DNA of 64,000 bases from Moringa oleifera (GCA_021397835.1 JAJFZO010000747.1:7026501-7090500); one strand, 5' to 3'. Counted from the first letter of the stretch, positions 47,850 through 59,377 are shown. The notes: a model not told the origin generated them from the sequence alone. Program-made: numbers and translations.

Positions 47850-49260
47850 GATGAGGCGACAAGCAAAAATAAAAATGGTATCAATATAGTCTTTTTGGGG
47901 ACTTAGTAAGTGGACCTTTGATATACCATTATGTCAGTATTCCTTACCTCAAACAACAAAATAGGCACCTCCTTATCCACATTAGAGTTGATAAATGTTG
48001 TAGGAGCGCTTTCAACCACTTAAGCAGTAAAATCACTTGATACAAGAATAATTTTCGAGCTCCTTACAACCCAGAGCTCTTGAAACATCACATCCCCCAA
48101 CGCTTTAAAAACCTTTTCTTTAACATCAAACAAGCAAAAATTTTCCAAAACTAAAAAGCACCACATTAGACCACAAAAGAGACAAAAAAGCTATTCGTTG
48201 ATAAGTCTCAAGGAAATAAACATTTACCAATAATAAACTCATCCATAGCAATAGCTTCTCTTTTGATCAATTTTATATATTCATCATTACATTAATCAAT
48301 AAAGTTAATGTCTAGCTTAAGATACTTCATTAATATCTTTTTCTTAATTGCCAAGTTAACTTGTTCATACATCTTAGCAGACTATGCAATGCATTCCTTC
48401 TTAATATCATCAGATTCTTTGAACTCACGAATAATATTTTCGTGAGTTTTTTAATGAGGTCCTCCTGTTCAGCTTTAAGCAAGCAATCTTCACCTTCAAG
48501 TCCTCTACCTCCTTCTTGTATAATCTCAAAAACTGTTTAGCAATTCAACATTATCCTTGATGTTTAAAACTTTAGCCTTTATTTTACTAATTTTTTCTTT
48601 TATAGCTTTCAATGTTGCATCTCGATCTCTAACCTCTTTTTTCAAGACAAATTCATTTTGCAAGATCTTCTTCTCTAGCCAAAAACCTTCAAACTACTTC
48701 TCTTAGGCAAACTGGTCCAATGACATATTTAATGACGTCAACCCCTGCTATAACTACAAAAAATAGGTTTAAGCAAAATCGATGCTTAAAAGGAAAAATC
48801 TGAATCTCATCAACAATGACCTATGTGATGAACCTTATTCTATTCATCTGGGCTATGCAATTGGGATTTGTCAATAGATAATCGAACTCTTAGGCTAATT
48901 CAAATGCAAACTTATTATAAGTCACTAAGTTCATCTCCCTAACCTTTTAGGCAGTCACATATCGGTCTTTTTTACTAGAATTTGCTCTGATATAAGAAGA
49001 TTATTGACTGCTCTTGAGAAGGTTAAACACTAAAGGAATAACAGAGATAGCTTTTGCTTGAGAGCTTGGGACATCTTTTTCCATATCACTCTTGCTTAGG
49101 GATGGACGAGCCACAAAAAGAGGTTTCAAAGCTCCTTCAAAAGTGAGTCTCTTCGAAGGAGAAGCCGATGCAGTTTTGATGAATGCATCTTTCTCTTCCC
49201 TTTAGATCTTTTACAAGCCCGAGCTTCTCTCTCAGGTTCCAAATTATTTACGGAGCCATT
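47850..49260 (-). pseudogene. Decayed antisense reading frame in the long Gypsy-type element
   Basis: Minus-strand translation with several stops and frame changes gives a basic, nuclear-signal-like stretch (RACKRSKGKRK, about 49235-49190). Next comes SPSKRLTFEGALKPLFVARP (about 49170-49105), then a charged segment with coiled-coil character (RDRDATLKAIKEKISKIKAK, about 48630-48570). No family is firmly recognised. Some plant Gypsy elements of the Tat lineage carry an extra antisense open frame before the 3' LTR, and this may be such a relic. It could also be a captured host gene piece. Confidence 0.4.
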
Positions 49261-49722
49261 TTAATCTTTGTATCCAACAAAAATAAGTAAGCAAAAGGGC
49301 AAAGGATTATACTTTTTAAATCAACATCTTAATATGTCCTTGTAAGTGTAAAGAAGAAGTCTTACCGAGAGAGGAGTGCAGGGGCAAAGATGAAGAAAGG
49401 AAATGTTGGAAGACCCTAGGATGAAGCAAGTTAGAGGAGCAAAACAAGAATACAAACTATTAACTAAGTCAATGTCCTTAACTAAAACGTTCACTTCCAC
49501 ATGCTTAAAGGATGCAATTGGCTTGTATAAAGCTATGGTAACACTAAAATCTAAAGAAAAGAAAATCATATCTGCTAAACTATAAGGACCTCGTGGGATC
49601 GAGTCTAATCGTACCCATCTAATAAAGATTTAAAAACTATTCTAGCTATCAAAAATTTTGAAACCACCACTAAACAACCTTTGATGTTGGCGAACACAAA
49701 CATAAAAAAATGTTACTAGTGG

Positions 49723-50000
49723 TAGTCATTGCCATGAGAATAGTTACAAAAGTACCTTTATGGAAACTCTTTAAACCTTAACTTTACAACTACACACAAA
49801 AAGCCCATGAAAAGGAAATAACTTTGAGGGGCAATTTATGTAGCATATATATTGAAAATAGTCACTGCCGTGAGGGTGAATAGTTATAAAAGTACCTTTA
49901 TGGAAACTCTCTAAACCTTAACTTTACAACTACACACAAAAAGCCCATGAAAAAGAAATAACTTTGAAGGGCAATTTATGTAGCATATATATTGAAAATA
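49723..50000. repeat. Diverged ~136-bp tandem duplication
   Basis: Copies 49723-49858 and 49859-50000 share TAGTCA.TGCC at the start and TAGCATATATATTGAAAATA at the end. The second has a 6-bp insertion (GGGTGA) and scattered changes. Confidence 0.9.
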
Positions 50001-50677
50001 ATTGTAAAGCTCAAAGACTAAGAGAGTAAAAGTTTGACGCATGTTAAATTTGAGGATTTGTAAATACATGGTCATGTTGCCCTTGTAAGGAGAGCATGCT
50101 CTCTCCTGCGATTTAAGGATATGCAGACCTACTAGGGAAGAGATGCAGTACGTAAGTCACTAAGATCTTGGCCGAAACTATTAATTGTAAAGACATCATA
50201 CACCATGGAGAAAAAGAGGCCAAAAACTCTTACTTATGGATGAAGGTTCGAAAGATAAAGGAAATGATCAATCTAGCTTGGTATACCCATGAAGAAAGAT
50301 GAAGAAGTAAAAAACTTGGACGAAACTTGCAAAGAATGATCGAACACTCCCTTGGGTAGATAAAAAGATAAACACTATAAAACGAAGTTAGAAAAGAAAG
50401 GGCAATAGGTTGATGGGAGTCTTTTAATGGAAGACTGCCCTCATCGTGAGATCCTTGGTCATCAAATGATTATGAGGGCTCTTAAAAAATAACAAGGTAT
50501 TAGCTCCTCAACAAGATGCAAAGTAAGGAATCTTTTAATTAATGTGGATATTAATCATTCTCTCTTTGAAAGGTAATTCTAATAAAATAAGTACCTAATT
50601 ATCCCTTATCTTTTTTTCATTTGAAAAATCTCATTCACTTAGGTTTTGATTTTTTCAAATTTATGAATGGGGGCTTA

Positions 50678-51102
50678 TGACATGGGTGAAGTAGACCACT
50701 TCACCTCAAGTCCAAGATACACCTTATGTGAGTGACTAAACCGATACCAGACCCCTTGATCCATGAATTTACTGGGCCGGCCTAAAAATAAAGCCCACGT
50801 CCCCTCTTTGATGGCAAGTTAAACTCTCTGTTGGCTTCTAAAAGAAGCCAACTCGACTAAGGAAAGGGATGATGCTGTCCTCGTCTTCTTTACTCAGCTG
50901 AGTAGTTGAGTTTACTGTAACGAAAATATTGAATTTAACCTATTCCCGCACTTGTCGCCGCAAATCCCGGACACATACCTACCACGTACCAGATTACATA
51001 CTCCCACTCTCCATTCACCGTATAATGCTTCAGGATTCATCAAGTAATCTCGTCGGAACTCGATCTTTGAAGGCCCAACCTTCCTTGCCAATTTTTGTAG
51101 CA
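50678..51102 (+). repeat. 3' LTR of the long Gypsy-type element
   Basis: It begins TGACATGGG directly after a G-rich polypurine stretch and ends TTTTTGTAGCA. It is homologous to 41438-41849, with many substitutions and an extra block near 50815-50840. Confidence 0.85.
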
Positions 51103-51346
51103 TCGATAAGCAATCCAATTTAAATATGGGTTTAATGCTCGATTCAAATTTGTAACTTAAAATAAATTCTTATTTTTTTAAATAATTGACGTGTGGATAT
51201 ACTATTTATGAATATATGTATATATATATTATGAATCGTAATAACAATTGATAATATCACTAAAATCATTGATGGCATTGATAAATCTGATATGAAGCAT
51301 GTCTGACTGATATGACTGTTTTCTGGCAATAATATATCTTGCGGTC

Positions 51347-51739
51347 TCAGATGTTGTACCAAGGAAAAGGCTCCCACATCTGGCTCTGCTGATCGTAACC
51401 AAGCAACCCATGCTTAGATACCATCCACCGGCATTCTTTTGGACACCTATGGTAATCTCTACTAGCAGAATATGCATCAAAATGATACCAACCAGGGGAG
51501 CCATTCATCATTCGGAGGTTGCAGTAGAACAAAGTGGTGCCCCAAAAGTTAACGTCGAAACTCCACTGAGTCTCGCTGCCATCTTCCAGTACGACCATGC
51601 CAAGATCGTCGTCTTTGGATCGGCAGTTGATGCTCATGCGCGTCTCATCTCCTAGCCTGTTGATCACATGAACGTGCACTTTTGCATGGATGCTTTGCAG
51701 CAATAATAAAAGCATTATCAACCTTCTCATGCCTTCCAT
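51347..51739 (-). CDS. S1-type small secreted protein (plant self-incompatibility protein homologue)
   Basis: The single-exon product has 130 residues. The start chosen is MEGMRRLIML at 51739. The upstream in-frame ATG at 51874 would precede the TATA box and place a non-signal stretch before the leader. Residues 1-19 (basic start, MLLLLLQSIHA) form a secretion signal, so the protein is probably extracellular. The S1 (PF05938-like) fold is indicated by four cysteines at 39, 73, 99 and 103, FYCNL at 71-75 and CRWMVSKHGL at 103-112. In poppy S1 is the stigmatic self-incompatibility determinant; in other plants most relatives (SPH proteins) have unknown roles. The gene stands alone, with its stop 245 bp from the edge of a Gypsy LTR. 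The reading frame is intact. Confidence 0.9.
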   Translation of the reverse strand: MEGMRRLIMLLLLLQSIHAKVHVHVINRLGDETRMSINCRSKDDDLGMVVLEDGSETQWSFDVNFWGTTLFYCNLRMMNGSPGWYHFDAYSASRDYHRCPKECRWMVSKHGLLGYDQQSQMWEPFPWYNI

Positions 51740-51785
51740 ATCAAATGTATAAGTACGTGTTTGTGTTAAGAAAAGAACAACGTAC

Positions 51786-51794
51786 GTTTTATAC
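51786..51794 (-). promoter_or_regulatory. TATA box of the S1-type gene
   Basis: The minus-strand sequence GTATAAAAC lies about 47 bases upstream of the chosen ATG at 51739. It predicts a very short leader and supports that start. Confidence 0.6.
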
Positions 51795-51799
51795 AAACA

Positions 51800-53205
51800 C
51801 ATTAACCAGAAAGAACTATCTTGTTGTTGTGTTGGTAGTGATTTTAATCCAGACAAAGATAATGTCTCAACCACTGCTCTTTCACAACTTATTATCTTTC
51901 ATAACTAACCTAAAATATATAAATATTTGCAGATACACATACAGCTACCACTATATTTAACACCATATTTAAGTTCAAAAAGGTTCTACGTTATTCTTTT
52001 CTTGAAGTTCTAACCCATAAATTAAGAACATCAATCTGTAATCTTAATGACTTTAATTATTCGAGGCTATAGTGCATGAGTACTTCTGAGCTTTGAGGTG
52101 ATTACCATCGGCTTGCCAAAGGCTTAAAATAGAAAAGAAATTGTTGTAGTAGTAACCAGAATTCTCCTGTATGTTAACTTTCTTGTTTATAGAGAAGAAT
52201 GTCTCTGAAATGACATTTTTTTCCCGTCTTGCGGAAGTCATGAGAGATAGCCTTTAATGGTTCTGATTTATGTGTTGAACTTTCTCTTTTCAGGTAGATT
52301 TTTGGTAAATTTATGGAAATCTACTCCTCTAAATTAGCTTTGATTTCCAATTTTTCCTTCCTTCTGGAGGATTCTTAAGGACGACATTCAGTGCATGATC
52401 AGTTTTTTGCTGTACCATTTTGTTGGTCTTAAGTTTGGTAGCCCACCATGCCTTCAAGACTTACATTTCGACTCAAATTAAGGCTTTTAATGGATGAGTG
52501 TTTGACCCATTAAGCTTTTGTTTAATTTCCCATTAGAGCCCCGTTGTGTTCTGATTTTGCCACCTTGTGTAGTTTGGTGTGTTATTTTATATTAATTAGC
52601 TTAAAAAAATATACAATGCGTTAAAGCAATTTGAAATTAAAATTAAAATTTAATAAGTAAATATGGTTTAATATTAATAATTAGTTATCATCATATTTTG
52701 ATGTATAATTTTTAATAATTAAATTATATAAATTAAATAATTTTATATGATAAAATGTTCACACTGAATAAAGTCATTTTGAAAAAAAATTGTTGCATTT
52801 ATTTGTTTGAATTATAGTCCGATTGAAGTTATATTTTTTAACTAAAAGATAAATATAAAACATTAATTATTAAAATGCCATTATAAGCTACATGAATATC
52901 CTCTACTCTATCAGATTAATAAAATGCATTTTGAGATTGAATTTATCATTAAATTTAAACTTACTAAAATTTTGATAATGATTATCAAAACTAATATAAA
53001 TTATCCACTTAATATAATAATTAAATTTTTATAAAAATATTATTCAATAAATACTATTAATATTAATATATTTTAAAATTTATAATTATAAAAAATTAAA
53101 TACTCATAATTTTTAAATATATATAAAATAAACATATGAAATTTGGAAACCTTTAGAAGTTACTAGCGAAGGGACAACCCAAGTAAAAAAAAAAAAAATC
53201 TAAAA
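51800..53205. other. Intergenic DNA, no gene seen
   Basis: It is moderately AT-rich up to 52570 and very AT-rich beyond. Short open frames (for example 52053-52241) have no recognisable domain. Part of 51800-52250 may serve as the S1-type gene's promoter. Confidence 0.5.
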
Positions 53206-53209
53206 TTAG

Positions 53210-54560
53210 TATGTTAGTTCATAGTTATGAATTGTTGAAAATGAAACTAGAGAAAATAAATAATGAGATATTCACAAGATTTACGGATATCATAAATTCT
53301 TTAAAGAAATATGGTAGATTATATCCAAATATAGAAATGGTAGAAAAATTTTAATGTGTTTGCTTTCAAGTTAGGATCCCAAAGTTACAACATTATGGAG
53401 GCCAAGGACTTGAAGAAATTGCTCTTTGAAGAACTCATGAGATTTTTTATGACTTATGAGATTGTGATGAAAGGAAATGAGTAACAAGAAGAGGTAAAGA
53501 AGAAGAAGATAATTGCCTTGAAGTCAAACCTCTTTCAAAGAAAAGACTTTTAGTGATGAAGAGAGTGATGAGGAGTATATTTCTCTCATCACTAGAAGAT
53601 TCAAAAAATTCCCAAAAAATAAAATGAACTTCAAGAATGGACGAAATGGTAAAAAATAGTAGTTTAAGAAATAATGAAAAAAGGGTGTCTCCCATATGCC
53701 ATGAGTGTAAAAAGCTCCATCACTTAAAAATTGATGATTTAACACTAAACAAAAAACAATACAAGAAAAAGACACTAAAGTTAACTTGGAATAATAGCAA
53801 GGAAAGCTCATCTAAAAGTGAAAGTGAGAAGATTATTGCTAATATATGCTTCATGAGAATTAAAGACACAAATGAGGTAAACAACTCTATTCTTGAGGTA
53901 AATTAATCTTATGGTAAGTTATTAAATATATTTAAGGGCTTACATGAATTAATAAAAAAAATTCACCAGTATGAATTGCTTAAAAATAAATGCAACAATT
54001 GTTAGGAATGATCATAAGGGATTAAAGGAAAAAAGAAAGTTATCCCTCAAATGAGAAAAGAAAAATCAAAAAAGGATAAGAAGAAAGCCATTGATGATGA
54101 GCATGCCAAGCTAAGAAATAAACTAGATGGCTATAAGTTCTTATCAAAGAAACTTTTTAAAGGGAAAAGCAACTAAGACATGCTTATAAGTAGTCAACGG
54201 TGTAGGTTTCACATGAGTAGCCTTGGTTATAAGCCTTATAAGTTTCAGAAGTATTAAAAAAAACTATTTTATCAAAGTATCTTCCTAATAATCATTTAGA
54301 TGTATCTATTATTATAAGTTAGGACATATAGTTTCTAGGTGTTGGTTAAAAAAAAAAAACTCTAAACTATAGTGGGTGCTAAAAGGCACGAATACTAATT
54401 TTTAAGAACCCATGAGAAAGTGGGTACCAAAGACCAATAATTGGTATATTTTTTTTATAAGAAAATGAGTAAAATCAAAGACAAATGGTACCTTGATCGA
54501 CAAGGCATCACCTTGGTTATTTCGGTTATGGGGAAATCTGGTGATGTGTTATATCTTAAC
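53210..54560 (+). pseudogene. Copia gag and protease-start remnant
   Basis: The plus strand shows the gag block (TRFTDIINSLK, about 53265-53300; DLKKLLFEELMRFFMTYEI, about 53409-53464). A lysine-rich acidic region follows, then zinc-knuckle relics at about 53695-53730 (CHECKKLHHLK) and 54310-54345 (YYYKLGH). Last is the stretch before the protease active site (DKWYLDRQG at about 54478-54510; the expected Ser-Gly is changed). Stops and frameshifts break it, and LTRs, integrase and reverse transcriptase were not found nearby. This is a truncated Copia fragment. Confidence 0.8.
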
Positions 54561-54735
54561 CTTTGTAACATCATCATCTTTTTCAAAGTAATGTTCTTAC
54601 CAAGGTATTTGCAAAGTTTTTTTTCTTGGCCTTTATAGCAACTTCTGTGCTTGCCTTTAAGTTACCATTGGATACTTTACCATGGTTTTTAAAGTGGCCA
54701 TCTGAGTCTTTTTTACACTATTTGGTTCTATTTGT

Positions 54736-55137
54736 TTACTTTTGAAAATTAGAGTGACTATGGCTTAGTAACCTGTTAAATTTAGATAATATTTCTATAA
54801 CTTTAACCCTAAAGCACGCATCATCAATTGAAGCTGTCTCTTTTAATTTAACTTTATGGGAGGAAAATGAGTAAGACTCCTCCAAAATTGCATTGAGTTT
54901 GTGTGAACTTGTATACCCAATATTATGTGATAATAGTTTTTGACCCTCGATGAAACCATTAAAAGTAAACAAATAATCTAAAGTATGTGGTGAGAACTCA
55001 AAAGTGCCCTCAATTGAATCATCAGTTATGAAATTATGACCACCCATATTCAAGAGGTCATCAAGATCATCATAATGATCACTAGTGGGGAAAACCTTGT
55101 AAGGTAGTATAAATATGAATATGGAACCATAAGTCAC
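54736..55137 (-). CDS. Unassigned 133-codon open frame
   Basis: This uninterrupted minus-strand frame follows an ATG at 55137. The predicted protein is acidic in its first half (DHYDDLDDLL, DDSIEGTFEFS) and more basic later (SSHKVKLKETASIDDACFRVKVIEILSK). It has no signal peptide or membrane segment that looks real, and no family is recognised. It sits just right of a Copia gag relic, so it could be an element-encoded extra protein or an exon of a lost gene. Being intact for 133 codons in AT-rich, stop-rich surroundings is the reason to list it. Confidence 0.3.
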   Translation of the reverse strand: MTYGSIFIFILPYKVFPTSDHYDDLDDLLNMGGHNFITDDSIEGTFEFSPHTLDYLFTFNGFIEGQKLLSHNIGYTSSHKLNAILEESYSFSSHKVKLKETASIDDACFRVKVIEILSKFNRLLSHSHSNFQK

Positions 55138-55140
55138 TCA

Positions 55141-56025
55141 GCTATACACAATGAGATGATCTCCCATCAATTGTGTTAAGGGTTGTGAGATTTTTCTTTA
55201 AGATTTAATTACTTCATTGTAATTGAGTAAGCAAAGAGTTAGTATGTCTTTATATATTACTTTCTTTATCATTTCTTTCATTGAGTATGGCATTTGAAGA
55301 GCCAATCATGTAAAGTCTTTCTTTAGTGTAACTAAATGTAGCAAACAATGAGATAATGTGGATCCTAAGGGTCGATATGTCTCTTACCATGAATAATAAA
55401 ATCCTAAAAATAGGATTGTATTCTTGTTATCTATGTATGAGCTTTCGATGAAAAAAAAAAAAGAGTTTTTTTTCTTTGATATCTAATGTTCATCTTCTCA
55501 TATCGTCTTTTACTATTATTTCCTCAATATTTTTATATCCACTTTTAATAACCTGAACAACTGTTTACCTACGCTAAGGCTCAAACTAGTCCTACCACAC
55601 TTTTAAGCATGATTTACATTAACTTACAGGTACTTTTTGAATAGTGTGGGTAAAACATGTTTTGGTAATCTAATTCCAATGTCAAAGACATTACACCGTA
55701 TCTGCACTATCATTTCAAGTACTATAGTTGCTCTCCTTTGTCAGTATTGATCGAGTTTTCCATTCTTAACAGAAGTTTCATCCATTTATTGGTGGCTAAT
55801 CACACCTAAAAGGATTGGTGGCAACTTCCAAACTTTTTTAAAACTTAGGATTTCCCTGCTTGAACCTTAATATCATAGATTTTTGTTAAATAGAAGACAA
55901 TCAAGAAGAGATTGTCTAAGTGCAAGTATACATTTAACAGTATATCAAATTTCTTCCCTTACAACATTTCTTCTCATTCTTAGTATAAGACGATTAGTGG
56001 TTTGTGGAACATAGTTGTGTTATTG
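55141..56025. other. Intergenic or element-derived DNA, no gene
   Basis: No domain is seen on either strand. It contains ordinary AT-rich sequence with a poly(A) run near 55450-55461. Confidence 0.5.
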
Positions 56026-56029
56026 TTAA

Positions 56030-57165
56030 TCCTTGTGACCTTTAGATAATAAGTTTCATGTAACCTTTATCAAGTAGGCTCCGTGTAAACTTAATACAAT
56101 AAACTTTGTGCAACCTTTTTGCAATATGTTTTGTAACAAATTAAATCTTTGCCTAGTTTGAAAAAAAACATAAGTATGGGTTACAAAGCTATCATTTTGA
56201 TATATGTTCCTTCATCCCACCACCAAAATTAAGTTGGCCAATGGTGACACTGCCAACATCAATAGCAACATGCTGACATTGCTAGCATCAATGCCATCAT
56301 TGACATGAGTAGGTCTGAAACATCAACAAGGCCAACAAACTCAATGGTAACCTCTAGTGTTTATATGGGGACTTGATTAGCTTCGTCATTATATGATTTT
56401 ATGCTCGGTAGGATTTGCAAATAATTATTAACATTTCAGAAAAATGGAGGAAGCATGCATGTAATAGAGTGACCTAATTGTTTCTAGCACCTCACTATGT
56501 TGCTCATCTTATCTCCTATCACTATCATGAATGATGAACAACACAAATTGTACATAACACCAAAATGTCTTAATCTCTTGATCATTATTGTTATTAAATC
56601 TCATAACTACATTTTGTAAATCAATTGCGGGAGGGGTTAAGGTATGGGTAGACTTATTCCTATCTTTGATGTTGGAAATTGGCACACTAACATATTGTTG
56701 ATGAAAAATTGAGGATTAACTTTATAGTTCACATAAGATGTAAGCATGCCAGTAAGGAGAATTGTCTATAGTGTATTGTTAGGTGTTTGATGTACATGAT
56801 CGTCTGCCTATGGTTGCCATTCTAATTGTCTATTAACCTCATCATAACACATGTAGCTATATTAATACAAGGGTTAAAACATATGCAAAGAGCGTCAACA
56901 CCATCAAATAGGCTATGAAGGTTACATAGAGCCTAAAAAAAGGTTACATGGAGTATAAGAAGAAGACCACAATGAGACTAAAAAGAAGGCTACACAGAGA
57001 CTATGAAGAAGGTTACATAGAGCCTAATCTTGAAAAGTTATACGAATTTTAAGATTATAAGATTAAAAGAAGTCTAAGATTGAAAGGTTAGATGAAGTTT
57101 AAGTAAGAAACGTTACACATAGCCTAAGTAATAAACGTGACACAGACCATTTGACAATAGCTTAC
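56030..57165. repeat. Degenerate inverted array of a GGTTACATAGAG-like unit
   Basis: At 56920-57165 variants of GGTTACATAGAGCCTAA recur about every 25-35 bp (GGTTACATGGAG, GGCTACACAGAG, CGTTACACATAG). At about 56040-56125 the same unit occurs in reverse complement (TTTCATGTAACC, GGCTCCGTGTAA, CTTTGTGCAACC). Opposed arrays about 0.8 kb apart resemble subterminal repeats of a DNA transposon, but no termini or transposase were identified. Confidence 0.5.
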
Positions 57166-57169
57166 AAGA

Positions 57170-58300
57170 CAGTAACAAACCTATAACCTATTAAAGACTT
57201 CACTGGGAAACAACACTTTCGTGAAAAGAAGAAATACCCATAAGCAGAAACTTTTATGTCAAAAAAATGTGAACAAAAATATGAATTTTTGAACTTTAAG
57301 GGTTAACCAAAAAGAAATACTCACACGTAGAAACTTTCGTGCTCGGTAACATATGAACAAAACTCTGCGTTTTAGGACTTCAAAAGTAAAGAAGAAGAAA
57401 GAAGACAACCATTGCATCTCTTAGCTCTAACGTAGTAAATATAAAATCAAAGGCCAAACCAAATGATAGTGAACCCATGTTGCAATTCTTCACTAACTCA
57501 AGGATAGAACAACTAATCAACTTAACCATACGACCTTATGAGACTTGTTCTACGAGAATTTTCGTCGATTTGAAGAAAATTTAGAAATACATTCAATATT
57601 TGAAAAGGAAGATTGGACATACTTTGACTTAAAAGAAATGAAAAGTGAAAGTAAAGAGAGAATAAATACGTTTGATTCAAATTAATGGCATGGATGTAAA
57701 TATTCTTATCTTTATATATCTTTGTTTTGTCCAAAAATGAGTGAAAGGAAAAAAATCAAATTAATAAAATTTAATATTTTTGTACAAAACCATTTTGTTA
57801 AGGAAAAAAAGAAGAAGAGATTTTCCCCTTTTGACTTCCCATTATCAACATCAAGTACAATTACTTGTTGATTTAGTGCTAACTCATGAAATATCTATTG
57901 TTCAATACTAACCTTTCTCACATTAAATCTTCAAATGCATTCAAATAATTTATACCAATAACTTAGCAGGATACCTTTTTAAAGAAAAGTATAGAATGAT
58001 AATTTCTTTTAAAGAAATATGAATAAATTGAAGTACGAAGACTTTCATAAAATATCACAATCTCAGGTCTCAATAATGCATTTAGTTCTCTTGGCTCCTA
58101 TTCACAAATGTTTGTTTTAGGCTCATGCATTTTTTCTTAACATATATATATATATATATATAGCCATTGCTTAGTGAAATTAAAGCATTTAAGATGCATT
58201 ATACTTTCTAAAACATTTTATAATTGTTATTAGGGTGATAATTTGTTATATCATCCAATGACATGAAACATATGTGAAAAATTTAAGCACAGAGTAAATT
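57170..58300. other. Intergenic DNA with a weak duplicated segment and a TA microsatellite
   Basis: Segments beginning GAAATACCCATAAGCAGAAAC (about 57229) and GAAATACTCACACGTAGAAAC (about 57315) are diverged copies spaced about 90 bp apart. A (TA)n run lies at about 58142-58162. No gene was seen. Confidence 0.5.
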
Positions 58301-58316
58301 TTCTGATTCAATAAAC

Positions 58317-59377
58317 TTTTTTTTTTTTATCAAAAGATAGTAAATTTATATTAATCAAAAGCCAAATCCAGATTACATAAGTAAAGGGGTAAAGTATTAA
58401 CCATATTTGTTGTCCTCCTACTTCCATCAGTATGTGAGCTAAATTGTGAACCAATTTATTGGCTTGTCTTAGAGTATACTTGAAAGAGCACCGTAAAATG
58501 TGAGGCTGTATATGTTGGATATCCATGTAGAGGTAACCCAATTCGCTCACTAAATCCATCCCATGCAAGATTTCTTTGATGGCCATGAGACACTCGCTTT
58601 CCACTTGTACCTGCGAATACCTATGGTACCCAACCATTTCATGGCCCTCTAATTGCCAAAAGCTCACCATGCACGGGAGAGGAAACCATATCTTTTGCTG
58701 AGACGTAGCCAACATCACTTGGCCTTCTCCATTCCGTGCTAGTATTCCGAGTGTTGCATGTTGGCTATTTGCCTTGTAGGAAACATCTGCATTAACCTTA
58801 ATATAACATTCCTGGATGAGGGAGCCACCTTGTTTGAGTCATGGCTGTTGCCTCATTTCTTCCATGTCTGCCATGAGAAACTTGGCCTCTATTACTACCG
58901 CTTCTGTTCTCTCGCATATTTGTTCGTGGATTACTTTTTTTTGTTAAGCCAGATACCCAAATAGATAGCTAAAAAGATCTCTAGTATGTCTAATGCTCGT
59001 GTGATAGCCATAACTGTCTTCCACCATTGTCCATCCCCTTTCAAACGCAGAAAACATTGACTTAGACCCCTTTTTTAGTGACTCCTAAACTTGAAGGCTA
59101 TGATGGCATCTAAAGAAGCAGTGAAACAGAGTCTCTATATCCTGCCCATATAGTGGGCAGTTAGTATCCATCGGTATACCCTGACCATTCAGCATCACCT
59201 TGGTCGGGATCAAGCCTTGCGTCATACGCCACCTAAAGGTTTAGATAGTTGGAGGAATCTATGCCTTCCAAATCATCTTCCATATGGATCCCTATTCTCT
59301 GGGTTACCAACTTCCTGGCCTGTGAGTCTTTGAGCAACATAGCACCCAAAATTTATCTTATACTGGCACTATCACAC
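58317..59377 (-). mobile_element. LINE ORF2 3' end (zf-RVT plus RNase H-like domain), interrupted by Copia
   Basis: The minus strand shows a zinc-binding reverse-transcriptase region (TFRWRMTQGLIPTKVMLNGQ at about 59240-59180, then NCPLYGQDIETLFHCFFRC). After a linker comes an RNase H-like domain (KVNADVSYKANSQHATLGIL at about 58790-58730, then VESECLMAIKEI and RQANKLVHNLAH to about 58430). The order fits the C-terminus of plant L1-type ORF2. A poly(A) run (plus-strand T run 58317-58329) marks the 3' end. The frame 58718-58308 is still open for 136 codons, but stops interrupt further upstream. The reading is cut at 59377 by the start of a Copia LTR. Confidence 0.8.

Larger units (their letters stand above)
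41438..51105 (+). mobile_element. Long Gypsy-type LTR element without recognisable pol
   Basis: Related LTRs lie at 41438-41849 and 50678-51102. A primer site TGGCACCATCTGTGGG at 41855-41870 follows the left LTR; this is the site type used by Tat/Athila-like plant Gypsy elements. A polypurine stretch GAATGGGGGCTTA precedes the right LTR. ATAAG occurs at 41433-41437 and 51106-51110, a candidate target duplication. The 8.8-kb interior shows no reverse transcriptase or integrase. It carries a Harbinger fragment (46220-47840), two tandem duplications and an antisense reading-frame relic (47850-49260). It resembles a non-autonomous large derivative. Confidence 0.8.

Noticed and set aside
51740..51874. 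N-terminal extension of the S1-type protein to the ATG at 51874
   Set aside because: A TATA box lies between the two ATGs, and the internal start gives a proper signal peptide and normal family length.
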